A stretch of 64,000 nt of DNA from Domibacillus tundrae (GTDB lineage Bacteria; Bacillota; Bacilli; Bacillales; Domibacillaceae): the NCBI RefSeq assembly GCF_000970675.1, contig NZ_LAJA01000017.1, positions 90,385 to 154,384 of the forward strand, given 5' to 3'. This document shows, piece by piece, positions 44,815 to 54,893 of the stretch. A program made the translations under genes and the position numbers. Position 1 is the first letter of the stretch; each line of letters opens with the position of its first letter. The notes beneath the pieces are model-generated. The model was not told the DNA's origin, ran no database searches, and was given only the letters and a program-made list of their open reading frames with translations.

Positions 44815-45621
44815 ATGAAGGATCTGAAAAATCCAGTTGAAACGGAAAAACAAGAATGGCGAAAGCGGCAGAACCAGCAAAGGTTAAAGACGGGGCTCAC
44901 CATATTTTCCCCTGTTTTTCTCTTGCTCATCTGGGAAATTTTATCACGAAGCGGGCTGATTGATGCACGATTTTTCCCGCCGCCCACCGCTATTGTTTCC
45001 ACATTTATTGAATTGCTCACAAGTGGTCAATTGTTTCATCACATAAACATTTCCTTGTTTCGAATCTTTGCGGGCTTCTTACTTGGTGTCATCCCTGGGA
45101 TCATCCTTGGTTTGTGTATGGGCTTGTATGCACCAATCAGGCACTTTCTTTCTCCTCTTATTATGGCGTTAATGCCCATTCCCACACTTGCTTTATTGCC
45201 GATTATTTTAATCATTTTTGGAATTGGTGAAGTATCAAAAGTCGTCACCATTGCGGGAAGTGTGTTTTTTCCCGTTGTGATCAATACAGTTGCTGGTGTC
45301 ATCTCCATCGACTCCATTTACTTGGATGTAGCAAAAAATTATGGAGCAAGCAGAAGAGATTTCTTCTTAAAAATCGCTTTGCCCGGCTCACTTCCAGTCA
45401 TGCTCGAAGGAATTCAAATGGGGCAGGCTATTGCTTTGCTTACGATTGTCGCAGCTGAAATGATGGGGGCACGGTCAGGAATCGGTTATTTGATTTGGAC
45501 GTCCTACAGTGCATTTTTATTAAAAGAAATGTTTGTTGGACTGATTCTTATTTCGTTTTTTGGTTATATCTTTTCCCTGTTATTACGGTGGCTGCAACGA
45601 AAACTAATACCGTGGAGGTGA
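44815..45621 (+). CDS. NitT/TauT-family ABC transporter permease
   Basis: 268 residues from ATG 44815, with six predicted membrane helices and the EAA-type loop VAKNYGASRRDFFLKIALPGSLP near 175-195. Family members (SsuC, TauC, ThiX) import nitrate, sulfonates, taurine or thiamine precursors. GAGGTGGTGAAC gives the start; the GTG at 44806 lies in that site. It is the first of three genes for a full importer; ATPase and lipoprotein follow. Confidence 0.9.
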   Translation: MKDLKNPVETEKQEWRKRQNQQRLKTGLTIFSPVFLLLIWEILSRSGLIDARFFPPPTAIVSTFIELLTSGQLFHHINISLFRIFAGFLLGVIPGIILGLCMGLYAPIRHFLSPLIMALMPIPTLALLPIILIIFGIGEVSKVVTIAGSVFFPVVINTVAGVISIDSIYLDVAKNYGASRRDFFLKIALPGSLPVMLEGIQMGQAIALLTIVAAEMMGARSGIGYLIWTSYSAFLLKEMFVGLILISFFGYIFSLLLRWLQRKLIPWR

Positions 45622-45625
45622 CGAC

Positions 45626-46405
45626 GTGAACCCAAAATCCAAAATATCGATTCATGAATTGACGAAAGTATTTTATAAAAAACATAATAGCGTCACTGCG
45701 CTTGAAAACATTTCAATCGATATCGAAGAAGGAGAATTTGTTTGCCTCGTTGGACCAAGCGGCTGCGGAAAAACAACACTGCTTCGTATAGTAGCAGGGC
45801 TTGAAAATCAAAGTTCAGGCGGTTTCCGAATCCAAAAAAGCAGCATGGATCGTCCGAACCAGTCGATGGTGTTTCAAGAGCGTGGCATTCTGCCGTGGCT
45901 GACAGTCGCAGAAAACGCAGCATTCGGCCTTAATATGCGCCATTTGCCTAAAGCGCAAGTGAAAGAACGAACGGACTATTTTTTGAATAAAGTAGGACTT
46001 ACTAAATTTGCTCACATGTATCCGAAAGAACTGTCCGGCGGGATGAAGCAGCGGGTCAGCATTGCAAGGGCATTTGCGAACGATCCCGAGATTTTATTAA
46101 TGGATGAGCCATTTGGAGCGCTGGATGAACAGAATCGGCATATTTTGCAGGAAGAACTGTTATCCATTTGGGCAGAAACGAAAAAAACCGTTTTGTTTAT
46201 TACACATAGCATAGATGAAGCATTGTACTTAAGCGACCGGGTGCTGCTGATGAGTGCACAGCCCGGGAAGATAACGGCGGAGATCAAAATCGATCTCCCG
46301 CGGCCAAGAAAACTGGAAGACATTCGGTCGAATCCGGAAATGGCAGATGTCTTTTTATCTATTTGGCAGCACTTGCAAACAGAAGTTCAAGGATCAAGAT
46401 TGTAA
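45626..46405 (+). CDS. NitT/TauT-family ABC transporter ATPase
   Basis: 259 residues. Walker A GPSGCGKTT near residue 48, Q-loop VFQERGILPWLTV near 84 (typical of the nitrate/sulfonate group), signature LSGGMKQR near 137, Walker B LLMDEPFGALD near 157 and H-loop ITHSIDEA near 195. GTG start after GTGGAGGTGACGAC, four bases after the permease stop. Energises the neighbouring permease. Confidence 0.92.
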   Translation: MNPKSKISIHELTKVFYKKHNSVTALENISIDIEEGEFVCLVGPSGCGKTTLLRIVAGLENQSSGGFRIQKSSMDRPNQSMVFQERGILPWLTVAENAAFGLNMRHLPKAQVKERTDYFLNKVGLTKFAHMYPKELSGGMKQRVSIARAFANDPEILLMDEPFGALDEQNRHILQEELLSIWAETKKTVLFITHSIDEALYLSDRVLLMSAQPGKITAEIKIDLPRPRKLEDIRSNPEMADVFLSIWQHLQTEVQGSRL

Positions 46406-46418
46406 AGGAGGAGAATCG

Positions 46419-47486
46419 ATGAAAAAGTGGATTGGAATGTTGGGGATGCTGTTCTTGTTGGCAGGGTGTGCGGAAGAAGAAGCGGTGAAGGTCAATGACG
46501 ACGTAAGCAAAGACAATCCGTCCGGTGATTTGGCTCCTTTAAGCAAAGAAACAAAAGTGGTTATTGCAGAAGATGGTTCAGCGTCGGGCGCGGGGTTTTA
46601 TATTGCGAATGAAAAAGGCTATTTTGATGACTACAATATTAAAGTAGAGTTCGCGACATTTGCGAATAGCGATGATATGCTGCCAGCCCTTGCATCCGGT
46701 GAAGTGGATATTGCGGGAGGGATCTCTTCAGCGTCCTTTTTCAACGCGATTGCCCAGGGCATTGACGTGAAAATCATTGCCGATAAAGGGCATAACGAAA
46801 AAGGAAAATCATATTTCACGTTTGTAATTGGCGCTGATAAACAAGATGAATTAAAAGAGTACAGTGATTTAAAAGGGAAAAAAGTCGCCGTTTCCACGGA
46901 ACATGCAGTAGATGATTACATTTTTCAGCTAATGCTTAAAGAAGCAGGCTTAAAGAAAACAGATGTGGAATTTGTCCTTATGCCGGACTTCGGCAACATG
47001 CTGGCAGCGATCGAAAATGGCTCGATTGACGCGGCGCTGCAAATTGAGCCGCTCATTACACAAGGTGTAGCAGAAGACATTCACGTTCGTTTCGGTGACG
47101 CAACCGATTTCGCCCCGGAAGCACAAATTGCCATGGTGCTTGGATCGCCGCAATTTATAAAAGAAGAACAAGATGTGTCATTACGCTTCATGACCGCGTA
47201 TTTAAAAGGAGTTCGTGATTATAATGATGCCTTCAAAAAAGACGAAGGCAAAGATGAAATCATTGATATTATGACGCAATATACGGCTTTAAAAGAAGCG
47301 GCCGTGTGGGAAGATGTTTTTGTGACAGGGCTTGATCCGAACGGCGAAATGTTCGTTGACGACATTCGCGATCAGTACGAAATGTATAAAGAAAATGGAG
47401 CGATTCGCGGGGAATTCAATTTTGACGAAGCAATTGATACTGCCATAACTGAAAAAGCCGTCAAGATTATTGGAGAGTATGAATAG
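46419..47486 (+). CDS. NitT/TauT-family substrate-binding lipoprotein
   Basis: 355 residues. Lipoprotein signal with lipobox LLAGC (Cys near residue 18), then a two-lobed binding protein: GFYIANEKGYFDDYNIKVEF, LASGEVDIAGGISSASFFNA, DLKGKKVAVSTEHAVDDY, GSIDAALQIEPL. Anchored outside the membrane to deliver substrate to the permease. GGAGGAGAATCG precedes the ATG. No pathway gene nearby reveals the ligand, and no riboswitch was seen, so nitrate, sulfonate or pyrimidine precursors remain open. Confidence 0.92.
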   Translation: MKKWIGMLGMLFLLAGCAEEEAVKVNDDVSKDNPSGDLAPLSKETKVVIAEDGSASGAGFYIANEKGYFDDYNIKVEFATFANSDDMLPALASGEVDIAGGISSASFFNAIAQGIDVKIIADKGHNEKGKSYFTFVIGADKQDELKEYSDLKGKKVAVSTEHAVDDYIFQLMLKEAGLKKTDVEFVLMPDFGNMLAAIENGSIDAALQIEPLITQGVAEDIHVRFGDATDFAPEAQIAMVLGSPQFIKEEQDVSLRFMTAYLKGVRDYNDAFKKDEGKDEIIDIMTQYTALKEAAVWEDVFVTGLDPNGEMFVDDIRDQYEMYKENGAIRGEFNFDEAIDTAITEKAVKIIGEYE

Positions 47487-47667
47487 TCACCAAAATGATC
47501 GTTCAGGAAGCGTTGCGAATCTGCACCGATTTCTGGACTATTTTTTTATGAAAAAACGCAAAAAAAGTAAAATATCGCCATATAGTAGATGGAAAATGGA
47601 ATTAACGGCAATGAGCAGTCAAGCTTCTCTTCCGGAAGAACGGGTTAATTTGGCTTTTGAAAAATAA
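47479..47667 (+). CDS. Possible small basic protein
   Basis: 62 residues starting inside the end of the lipoprotein gene (8-base overlap), with TTGGAGAG just before the ATG. Sequence is hydrophilic and rich in Lys/Arg (FFMKKRKKSKISPYSRWKM). Family not recognised; coding status uncertain. Confidence 0.35.
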   Translation: MNSHQNDRSGSVANLHRFLDYFFMKKRKKSKISPYSRWKMELTAMSSQASLPEERVNLAFEK

Positions 47668-47810
47668 AAAATACTTAATTTAGTGAATTTTTGCTAAAAT
47701 ATCCGTTTTTTTAGGAATAAAGTCTTGAATTTGATAAAATTTCAGAATATAATAACTTTTATAACAAAGCAGTGTAACATTTTATGACATAATTGAAAGC
47801 GGTGAGAGAA

Positions 47811-49970
47811 ATGGGGATGTTTGGCTGGTTAGATGTAAAAGAAGGAATTCCTCTCTGGTGGTCCTATCGTTTAAATCGGGGCACAAAAGAATCCGTAGAA
47901 GAAGTGTTTGAAGGTATCGCTCGTACCCGGATGACACTTTTAACGGAATGGGCAGAAGAACAATGGTATTTCCTTCAGCAGATGTCTCAGGAATGGCTGC
48001 ATATTTTGCCAAACGAAAAGAATACCTATTTAATGAAAAAACTGAAAAAAAACCGGTATATAACAGAACTGTTTATCTTAGACGACACATGTTCAATTGA
48101 TTATTCAACGTTTTCCGGACGTGCGGGAAAACAGTCGGGTACGGAAATCTATAAAGCGGCAGTTGAGGCCTTTCGTCAGCAGAAGCCTTTTTTATTTGGT
48201 CCTTATACAGATCCGGATACAGGGAAAATCGGTCCAGGGTCTTCACATTTTCACGACGATGTCACACTTCTATTTTTACAGCCGGTAATGGAGGGCGGAC
48301 GTGTAAAGCAATTGATTGCCGCGCGCATTCCGAATGATGTGCTCGGTGATTTGATTCAGCGTGAAGCCGGCCATATTTATCCGGATTCCGGCGATAATTA
48401 TTTGTTTATGGCAAAATCCAATTTTAACCCGTCAATTGCGCCTGGTACGGCGTTATCACGCAGTCGTTTTGAAGATCGGACATTCACGCACGGTGAGAAT
48501 TTAAAAGACGGGATTCACACGAAGAATTGGGGATCAGTTCGTATTCAGAACCATACTGAATTCGAAATCCGGTTTACGGATCTTGCAACAAATGAACTTC
48601 ATCCGGGCGTGGCCAATACAATACGGAACGGAAGCAATTTGTTTGTTGAGTTTCCGGGCTACTCCGATTACCGTCACATTCCGGTTATCGGAAAAGGCGT
48701 GACGTTTCAGATGCCGGGGTCTTCTGACACATGGGGAATGATGTGCGAAGGGGATTTAGAGGAAGTGTATCGTACGCGGTCGATTGGCTGGCGGCTCATT
48801 AAGCAATTTATGTTTTTTTTATTCATTGGCATTCTTCTTCAGCAATCTTTAACGATGCTTCCATTTATGCCGGTCTGGACGGATGTCATCATTGGCCTTG
48901 CCTATGGCGCAGGCGCATCAACGATTTTTTATAAAAAAAGCTTGCAGCCCATCATTGAAAGGCTGCGCAAAATGACCGATATTACCCGGGAAATAGCGGA
49001 AGGGGGCGGCGATTTAACGAGCCGGCTCGATTCGAAATTGTTATTTCACGATGAAACCGGTGCGCTCGGCCGCTGGGTGAACAATTTGATTGACAGCCAG
49101 GACGAATTGATGGGCAAAGTGAAAGCTGCGGCGCTGGACGTAGAAGAAACAAATCAGTCTCTTCGTGAAAAAGCAGGCTTTGCCGAAAGTGATTCGATTC
49201 TCGTCATTGAACAAATGAGCGAAATGCTTGAAGCCATTCAGCAGCAAGTAAAAGATGTGAAGCAGGCAATGGGGCAGGTGGACCACGTGAGCAGCACATT
49301 GTCCGGTCTTGAACAGCAGTCCCAAGATCAAATTGAGCACGCGCAAAACGAAGTGGCCGGCATTAATGACAAAATGGATGTGATCGTCGGCAAAGTAAAT
49401 GAAGCGATGACGATGACCGATCAGTTTAAAGAATTATCCGACAGCATTAACAGCATTGTCGGCACGATTAATGAAATTGCCTATCAAACAAACCTGCTGG
49501 CGCTAAATGCGGCGATTGAAGCGGCACGTGCCGGAGAATATGGCAAAGGATTTGGTGCCGTCGCGCTTGAAATTCGCAAGCTCGCCGATCAAACAACGCG
49601 TGCAACAAAAGAGATTAGTGACACACTTGACCAAATTGAACATAGCTCTGCACGGGTCCGTTCAGCGATTGGAGACAGCAGCCAAGAGGTGGCAAGTGGG
49701 GTTGACGTCGTCCACAATGTTCAAAATGTACTCGTTTCGATGGCACAAACGTCAGATTCACAGCCCGATGTCACCGACCAAATGAAAGACATCATCGGAA
49801 ATATCGCCGTGATCAATGAACAAAACGCCCGGACGGTCGAGCTGGTGGACGGATCAACCGGAAAAATGGCGGAACTCATTAAAGAAGTCCGCTTTGATTC
49901 AGAACAAAGCTCCCTGGTTGTGGAAGCGCTGAGGCGGACGATTGATAAATTTACACTGTCAAAAGCTTGA
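47811..49970 (+). CDS. Methyl-accepting chemotaxis protein with cytosolic-looking sensor
   Basis: 719 residues. Unusually there is no N-terminal membrane helix: residues 1-325 form a Cache-like sensor region ([42 protein letters not shown]), followed by two adjacent helices (about 330-347 and 355-373), a HAMP-like segment ([20 protein letters not shown]) and the signalling coiled coil with hairpin tip [20 protein letters not shown] near 553-572. That predicts both sensor and signalling parts inside the cell, anchored by a membrane hairpin. ATG 47811 follows GCGGTGAGAGAA. Single gene, terminator downstream. The ligand may relate to the neighbouring importer, which is speculation. Confidence 0.9.
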   Translation: MGMFGWLDVKEGIPLWWSYRLNRGTKESVEEVFEGIARTRMTLLTEWAEEQWYFLQQMSQEWLHILPNEKNTYLMKKLKKNRYITELFILDDTCSIDYSTFSGRAGKQSGTEIYKAAVEAFRQQKPFLFGPYTDPDTGKIGPGSSHFHDDVTLLFLQPVMEGGRVKQLIAARIPNDVLGDLIQREAGHIYPDSGDNYLFMAKSNFNPSIAPGTALSRSRFEDRTFTHGENLKDGIHTKNWGSVRIQNHTEFEIRFTDLATNELHPGVANTIRNGSNLFVEFPGYSDYRHIPVIGKGVTFQMPGSSDTWGMMCEGDLEEVYRTRSIGWRLIKQFMFFLFIGILLQQSLTMLPFMPVWTDVIIGLAYGAGASTIFYKKSLQPIIERLRKMTDITREIAEGGGDLTSRLDSKLLFHDETGALGRWVNNLIDSQDELMGKVKAAALDVEETNQSLREKAGFAESDSILVIEQMSEMLEAIQQQVKDVKQAMGQVDHVSSTLSGLEQQSQDQIEHAQNEVAGINDKMDVIVGKVNEAMTMTDQFKELSDSINSIVGTINEIAYQTNLLALNAAIEAARAGEYGKGFGAVALEIRKLADQTTRATKEISDTLDQIEHSSARVRSAIGDSSQEVASGVDVVHNVQNVLVSMAQTSDSQPDVTDQMKDIIGNIAVINEQNARTVELVDGSTGKMAELIKEVRFDSEQSSLVVEALRRTIDKFTLSKA

Positions 49971-49978
49971 TGGTAAAC

Positions 49979-50015
49979 AAGGGTGTCTCATAATCCATGA
50001 GGCGCCCTTTTCATT
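49979..50015 (+). terminator. Chemoreceptor gene terminator
   Basis: AAGGGTGTCTCAT / ATGAGGCGCCCTT stem (two G-U or mismatch positions) followed by TTTTC. Confidence 0.75.
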
Positions 50016-50136
50016 GTATGCTTAACAGCGCCAGGAAAATAAGAGTATGGTAAAATAAAAAAACAGGATTCAGATTTTCAAGAAAATAAATAAAACTGCT
50101 CGTATAGGCAGGGTTTGAGAAAGAAGAGGTGGGAAA

Positions 50137-51156
50137 ATGGAAAAACGGTTTGCGAAACAGCAAAAATTTTATCCGATTGGCATGGATGGCCAAGAACAGC
50201 TGGCGCAATCGACGGCTGCCATCATTGGCTGCGGGGCGCTCGGTTCCGCAGCCGCGGATACACTGGCGCGTGCAGGCGTCGGGAGGCTGCTGCTCGTTGA
50301 CCGGGATTACGTGGAATTGTCCAATTTGCACCGGCAGCCACTCTACACAGAAGCGGACGCGCGTGACATGATTCCGAAAGTTGAGGCGGCGAAAAAACGG
50401 CTGTCATCTGTTAACAGCAGAGTACAGATAGAAACGTGGATGGACCACGCGGATGCTGCGCTGATCGAACAGCTGGCGCAAAAAAGCGACATTCTCATTG
50501 ACGGAACAGATAATTTTGAAACGCGTCTTGTTATGAATGATGCCAGCGTGAAGCATAACACACCTTGGATATACGGGGCCTGTGTCGGCTCAACAAGCGT
50601 TGTCATGCCTTTTGTGCCGGGCGAAGGTCCGTGCTTTCGCTGCCTGCTTCCAGTTCTTCCATCTTCAAACGAAACATGTGACACAAGTGGTGTGATAGCG
50701 CCAGCTGTCTATATTACGTCCGCTTATCAATGTGCGGAAGCGATGAAATGGCTGACGGGAAATCATGAAGCGGTTCGAGGAGAGATGCTCCGAATTGATT
50801 CGTGGACAAATGAGCAGCATTCGTTTGGCATCCGTAAAATGAAGCGGCACGACTGTCCATCATGTGGCCTGGAGCGGATTTATCCGGCGCTGAATCAGTC
50901 AGAAGAAACAAAAGCCGCTTTGTTGTGCGGACGTGATACTGTCCAGCTAACGCCGGGTGCCGGTCGGACGCTGACGCTTGAAGACGGTGAAAAGATCGCT
51001 GAAAAGCTGCAATTAAAACAAAAGCGAACGCCTTATTTTCTGCAGATCACGACAGATGAAAGCCGGATTGTCCTTTTTGAAAATGGCCGTTTGTTTTTTC
51101 ATGGCATTCAGGACGTCAATCAGGCACTGAAATTATATAACCAGCTGTTTAGCTGA
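50137..51156 (+). CDS. moeB: Molybdopterin-synthase adenylyltransferase (ThiF/MoeB family)
   Basis: Adenylates the C-terminal glycine of MoaD. 339 residues, as B. subtilis MoeB. Nucleotide-binding GCGALGSAAADTLARAG near residue 33, catalytic DRDYVELSNLHRQ near 54 with the Arg finger, DGTDNFETR near 127 and zinc cysteines CFRC near 168 and CPSCG near 245. GAGGTGGGAAA precedes the ATG. First gene of moeB-moaB-modA-modB; the MoaD substrate is encoded at 55327. Confidence 0.92.
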   Translation: MEKRFAKQQKFYPIGMDGQEQLAQSTAAIIGCGALGSAAADTLARAGVGRLLLVDRDYVELSNLHRQPLYTEADARDMIPKVEAAKKRLSSVNSRVQIETWMDHADAALIEQLAQKSDILIDGTDNFETRLVMNDASVKHNTPWIYGACVGSTSVVMPFVPGEGPCFRCLLPVLPSSNETCDTSGVIAPAVYITSAYQCAEAMKWLTGNHEAVRGEMLRIDSWTNEQHSFGIRKMKRHDCPSCGLERIYPALNQSEETKAALLCGRDTVQLTPGAGRTLTLEDGEKIAEKLQLKQKRTPYFLQITTDESRIVLFENGRLFFHGIQDVNQALKLYNQLFS

Positions 51157-51169
51157 CAGGAGGAAAACG

Positions 51170-51670
51170 ATGTCAGTTGATTTTTCAAGTAAAATCCGAT
51201 TTTCAGCCGCAGTGCTGACGGTAAGTGATACACGGACAGCAGCCACAGATAAAAGTGGCGCACATATTCAGGCGCTTCTTCAAGAAAATGGCCATCACGC
51301 CGTTCAATATACAATCGTACCGGATGAAAAAGAAGCAGTCGGCCATGTGATTCAAAAGTGGCTGGCGGATGAAGAAGTCGATATTGTCATCGCAACCGGC
51401 GGTACAGGGATCGCCCCGCGTGATATTACAATTGAAACGGTAAAGCCGTTTTTGAAAAAAGAAATTCCTGGATTTGGTGAATTTTTCCGTTACTTAAGCT
51501 TAACAGAAGACATTGGCACGCGGGCCATGCTGTCAAGGGCTGTGGCCGGAACAGCAGGCGAAGGAAAATTGCTTTTTTCACTTCCCGGCTCACGAGGTGC
51601 GGTCGATCTCGCCATGCGGAAACTGATTTTACCGGAAGCAGCGCATCTGCTTCATGAAGCAAGAAAATGA
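51170..51670 (+). CDS. moaB: Molybdenum cofactor protein MoaB/MogA family
   Basis: 166 residues; adenylates molybdopterin before metal insertion (MogA-like). ATGGTGIAPRDITIE near residue 84 is the conserved molybdopterin-binding loop; AAVLTVSDTRTAATDKSG near 14 and SLPGSRGAVDLAM near 137 also fit. GACAGGAGGAAAACG gives a strong ribosome site. Follows moeB by 13 bases and overlaps modA by four. Confidence 0.92.
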   Translation: MSVDFSSKIRFSAAVLTVSDTRTAATDKSGAHIQALLQENGHHAVQYTIVPDEKEAVGHVIQKWLADEEVDIVIATGGTGIAPRDITIETVKPFLKKEIPGFGEFFRYLSLTEDIGTRAMLSRAVAGTAGEGKLLFSLPGSRGAVDLAMRKLILPEAAHLLHEARK

Positions 51671-52413
51671 AGAAGCGCTGGGCTGGTATGCTGATTATGA
51701 TGCTTGCCGTTGGATCGGGTGTCCAGGCATTCAAAGGAGAAACAGACGAGTCGATTCTTATCGTTGGGGCTGCAGCAAGCTTTAACCCTGTACTTGATCA
51801 GCTTGAAGCGGCTTTTGAGGCGCAATATCCGCAGGTAGATGTCCGGTTTCATACAGGCGGGTCTGGCATGATTGCCCGGCAGGTAGAAGCGTATGCCCCA
51901 ATTGACGTTATCATGCTCGCGTCCAAAAAAGAAGCCGATTCTCTTGAAGAGAAAGGGCTTATTCAAATGGAACGGGCGGACGGTTTTTTAACAAATCGGC
52001 TCGTTGTGATTGAACCCGATCGTTCTAAGGCGCATTGGCCGGCTGTACAAAAAGTCGTAATGGGAACACCGGGCGCCGTGCCGGTCGGGACATATGCGGA
52101 ACAGGTGCTTGAAAGCATGAAATGGGACGGGATAAGGATTTACGCAAAAGATGCGTCGTCCGTGTTAATGTGGGTATCGTCCGGCGAGGCAGATGCAGGC
52201 ATTGTTTATAAAACAGATGCGATGTCTTCAAATGATGTCCGAATCACGCATGTGTTTTCTTCTGCTGTTCATGATCCGATCGTTTACAATGCGGGTATCG
52301 TCACAGAATCGCTTCATCCAGAGGCGGACGTCTTTGAAGCGTTTTTATCATCAACGGAAGCGATGCGCATTTTTGAAAGGTACGGGTTTCAGTCAGGTGG
52401 TGAAGAAAAATGA
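51667..52413 (+). CDS. modA: Molybdate-binding protein ModA
   Basis: 248 residues. Binds molybdate outside the membrane: VGAAASFNPVLDQLEAAFE, FHTGGSGMIARQVEAYAPIDV, PVGTYAEQVLE, IVYKTDA. The N-terminal signal (MKKRWAGMLIMMLAVGSGVQA) has no lipobox cysteine, unusual for a Gram-positive ModA; the protein would be released after cleavage near VQA or stay as an uncleaved anchor. ATGA overlaps with moaB and modB tie it into one transcript. Confidence 0.9.
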   Translation: MKKRWAGMLIMMLAVGSGVQAFKGETDESILIVGAAASFNPVLDQLEAAFEAQYPQVDVRFHTGGSGMIARQVEAYAPIDVIMLASKKEADSLEEKGLIQMERADGFLTNRLVVIEPDRSKAHWPAVQKVVMGTPGAVPVGTYAEQVLESMKWDGIRIYAKDASSVLMWVSSGEADAGIVYKTDAMSSNDVRITHVFSSAVHDPIVYNAGIVTESLHPEADVFEAFLSSTEAMRIFERYGFQSGGEEK

Positions 52414-53075
52414 CGTTTATGGAACCGATCGTGTTATCTGTTTTTGTGGCGGCTGCCGCGTCTGTAATTGTATATGTTTCAGCAGTCTCATTCGCTTTTT
52501 TCTTTATACGCGAGGCGATTCCTCTCAAGTGGCTATGGGAAACGCTGTTTATGCTGCCGATCGTGCTGTCGCCTACGGTCATCGGTTTTTTGCTCGTCAA
52601 GCTGTTTGGACGGACCGGCGTAGTGGGTACTTTTTTATATGAATGGTTTCATATTTCACCGATGTTCACAATTACTGCGGCAGTGATGGCGGCTTCTGTT
52701 GTGGCTTTTCCGCTTATGTACCAGGCGGCGAAGGCCGGGTTTCAGGCAGTGCCGGAAAGCTATGTGGAAGTGACCAAGCAATATACGAACAACCCGATTG
52801 ATGTGCTGCGGTATACATACATTCCATCTGCCCGCTACGGTCTTATTGCAGGGTATACTCTTAGCTTTGCGCGCGGTCTTGGTGAATTTGGCGCGACGTT
52901 TATGTTTGCTGGCAACATACCCGGGGTGACGGTGACGATGCCGACTGCCGTTTACACTGCATTTGAAAAAGGGGAAGACACAACCGCATGGATATATGTG
53001 ACCATCAGCATCGTCATTTCTGCATTGTTTTTATATGTTGTCACATATGCGGAAAAACGAAAACACGCCGCTTAA
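52410..53075 (+). CDS. modB: Molybdate ABC transporter permease ModB
   Basis: 221 residues, five membrane helices, with the EAA loop [26 protein letters not shown] near 125-150 and [19 protein letters not shown] near 163, a ModB hallmark. Overlaps modA by four bases. No modC ATPase is present in the window; in B. subtilis the yvgL-yvgM pair likewise lacks an adjacent ATPase. The gene converges with moaC, the two stops overlapping by four bases with no terminator between. Confidence 0.92.
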   Translation: MTFMEPIVLSVFVAAAASVIVYVSAVSFAFFFIREAIPLKWLWETLFMLPIVLSPTVIGFLLVKLFGRTGVVGTFLYEWFHISPMFTITAAVMAASVVAFPLMYQAAKAGFQAVPESYVEVTKQYTNNPIDVLRYTYIPSARYGLIAGYTLSFARGLGEFGATFMFAGNIPGVTVTMPTAVYTAFEKGEDTTAWIYVTISIVISALFLYVVTYAEKRKHAA

Positions 53076-53566
53076 TCGCGAGCGCGTTCGTAATCTCCAT
53101 TTTTACCGCCGGATTTTTTCTGTAAATAGGTTGGTCCGATGACCATTTCCTTGCCCGCCGCTTTACACATATCATAAATTGTTAATGCGGCGGCTGAAGC
53201 AGCAGTTAATGCTTCCATTTCCACGCCGGTCACGCCTTTTGTTTTTGCTTCTGCTTCGATTAAAATAATGTAGCGGCTTATCTTTTCGTTTAGATCCCAT
53301 TCAAATGAAATATCGACCCCGGTCAGAGGAATCGGATGGCACATCGGGATAATAGCAGACGTTTGTTTGGCAGCCATAATGCCGGCAACTTGAGCGACAG
53401 CGAACACGTCTCCTTTTTTGTTTGTACCGCTTGAAATTTGGTCATAAATAGATTGGTTTACTTCAATAGAAGAATGGGCGACAGCCAGACGGACCGTTTC
53501 CGCTTTTTCAGAGACGTCCACCATTTTGGCGCGGCCTTGTTCATTAAAATGAGTGAATTCAGACAT
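53072..53566 (-). CDS. moaC: Cyclic pyranopterin monophosphate synthase
   Basis: 164 residues from ATG 53566 (AAAGGA eight bases upstream; ATG 53575 is too close to it). Converts the MoaA product to cyclic pyranopterin monophosphate. Active-site segments [16 protein letters not shown] near residue 73, [19 protein letters not shown] near 108 and the conserved Lys in MCKAAGKEM near 130. The only molybdenum cofactor gene on the minus strand; divergent from moeA. Confidence 0.95.
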   Translation of the reverse strand: MSEFTHFNEQGRAKMVDVSEKAETVRLAVAHSSIEVNQSIYDQISSGTNKKGDVFAVAQVAGIMAAKQTSAIIPMCHPIPLTGVDISFEWDLNEKISRYIILIEAEAKTKGVTGVEMEALTAASAAALTIYDMCKAAGKEMVIGPTYLQKKSGGKNGDYERARD

Positions 53567-53633
53567 ACAGGTCATCCTTTCGATTAACAGATAATTTTAG
53601 TATAGCATGGGAAAAGAAAGCGAGGAGAAGAGA

Positions 53634-54893
53634 ATGGTTGAAAAACGACAGCCGATTCCCGTAAAAGAGGCAATCGAGAGAGTCATGAAACGGGTGACAC
53701 ATTTATCAAAAGAGATGGTGCCGCTTGAAGAGGCATACGGACGAATTCTAGCGGAGCCGGTTCGGGCGAGTCATCATGTTCCTCCGTTTGATCGCTCTCC
53801 TTATGACGGGTTTGCGGTACGCTCTGTTGATACAAAAGGGGCTTCGGGAGACTCACGTCTTTCCTTTCGCGTTATTGACCATATTGGTGCCGGATCAGTA
53901 TCGACGTGTACAGTCGGCGCAAGAGAAGCAGTCCGGATTATGACTGGCGCACCGCTGCCGGACGGAGCCGATGCGATTGTTATGCTGGAACAGACAGTGA
54001 TAACTGGAGATAGATTTACGATCCGCAAGCCCTTTGAACCACTTGAAAATGTTTCATTAAAAGGAGAAGACGCACAGGAAGGCGAGATAATTGTTGAAGC
54101 CGGCACATTTATTCACCCTGGCGTCATTGCCGTACTGGCCACATTTGGGTATGGGCAAGTGAACGCAGCCAAAAAACCGGTCGTTGGGCTGCTGGCGACA
54201 GGAACTGAGCTTGTTGATGTCAGCGAGCCGCTTGAACCCGGCAAAATACGTAATTCAAACGGCCCGATGATTGCGGCGCAGCTGGCACGGATGGGGATTG
54301 GCTGCCGGCTGCTTGGTTCTCTGCCGGACGATGAAGATGCATGCTTTGAGCTTGTGAAAAAAGCAGTGGATGAATGTGATGCCGTCATTACAACCGGCGG
54401 CGTGTCAGTCGGTGATTTTGATTTTCTGCCGGCTGTGTATGCGCGCCTTGACGCGGACGTTTTGTTTAATAAAGTACAGATGCGCCCGGGCAGTGTCACA
54501 ACGGTTGCGTATGCGCGTAATACATTTCTCTTCGGGTTGTCGGGGAACCCATCGGCCTGCTTTGTCGGCTTTGAATTGTTTGCACGGCCTGCTTTTTTAG
54601 CGATGATGGGTAATGAAAAGCCATTTTTGCCTTATGAAAAAGCAGTGCTTGATGTGGATTTTCCAAAGCCAAATCCGTTTAACCGGTTTATCCGTGCGGT
54701 ATATAAATCAACACCCTCCGGTTCGCTTGTCCGCCCGGCCGGCTTTAACAAATCAAATTCTGTCACATCGATTGCGAGAGGAAATGCCTTTATTGTATTG
54801 CCGGGCGGCACGCGCGGGTTTCAAAAAGGCGATGAAGTCGATATCTTGATCATAGGATCAGAGGAAGGAGTGTCATCATGGGAACTGAATTAA
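53634..54893 (+). CDS. moeA: Molybdopterin molybdenumtransferase MoeA
   Basis: Inserts molybdate into adenylated molybdopterin. 419 residues (family 400-430). PPFDRSPYDGFAVR near residue 45, MTGAPLPDGADAIVMLEQT (near 103), GLLATGTELVD near 186, TTGGVSVGDFDF near 253 and FGLSGNPSACFVGFE near 303. ATG 53634 is chosen for GAGGAG six bases upstream. First gene of moeA-moaE-moaD-moaA. Confidence 0.94.
   Translation: MVEKRQPIPVKEAIERVMKRVTHLSKEMVPLEEAYGRILAEPVRASHHVPPFDRSPYDGFAVRSVDTKGASGDSRLSFRVIDHIGAGSVSTCTVGAREAVRIMTGAPLPDGADAIVMLEQTVITGDRFTIRKPFEPLENVSLKGEDAQEGEIIVEAGTFIHPGVIAVLATFGYGQVNAAKKPVVGLLATGTELVDVSEPLEPGKIRNSNGPMIAAQLARMGIGCRLLGSLPDDEDACFELVKKAVDECDAVITTGGVSVGDFDFLPAVYARLDADVLFNKVQMRPGSVTTVAYARNTFLFGLSGNPSACFVGFELFARPAFLAMMGNEKPFLPYEKAVLDVDFPKPNPFNRFIRAVYKSTPSGSLVRPAGFNKSNSVTSIARGNAFIVLPGGTRGFQKGDEVDILIIGSEEGVSSWELN

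Noticed and set aside
44815..47486. Naming the ABC importer as thiamine-precursor, sulfonate or nitrate specific
   Set aside because: No thi-box riboswitch, ssu/tau enzyme or nitrate gene is adjacent; family alone does not fix the ligand.
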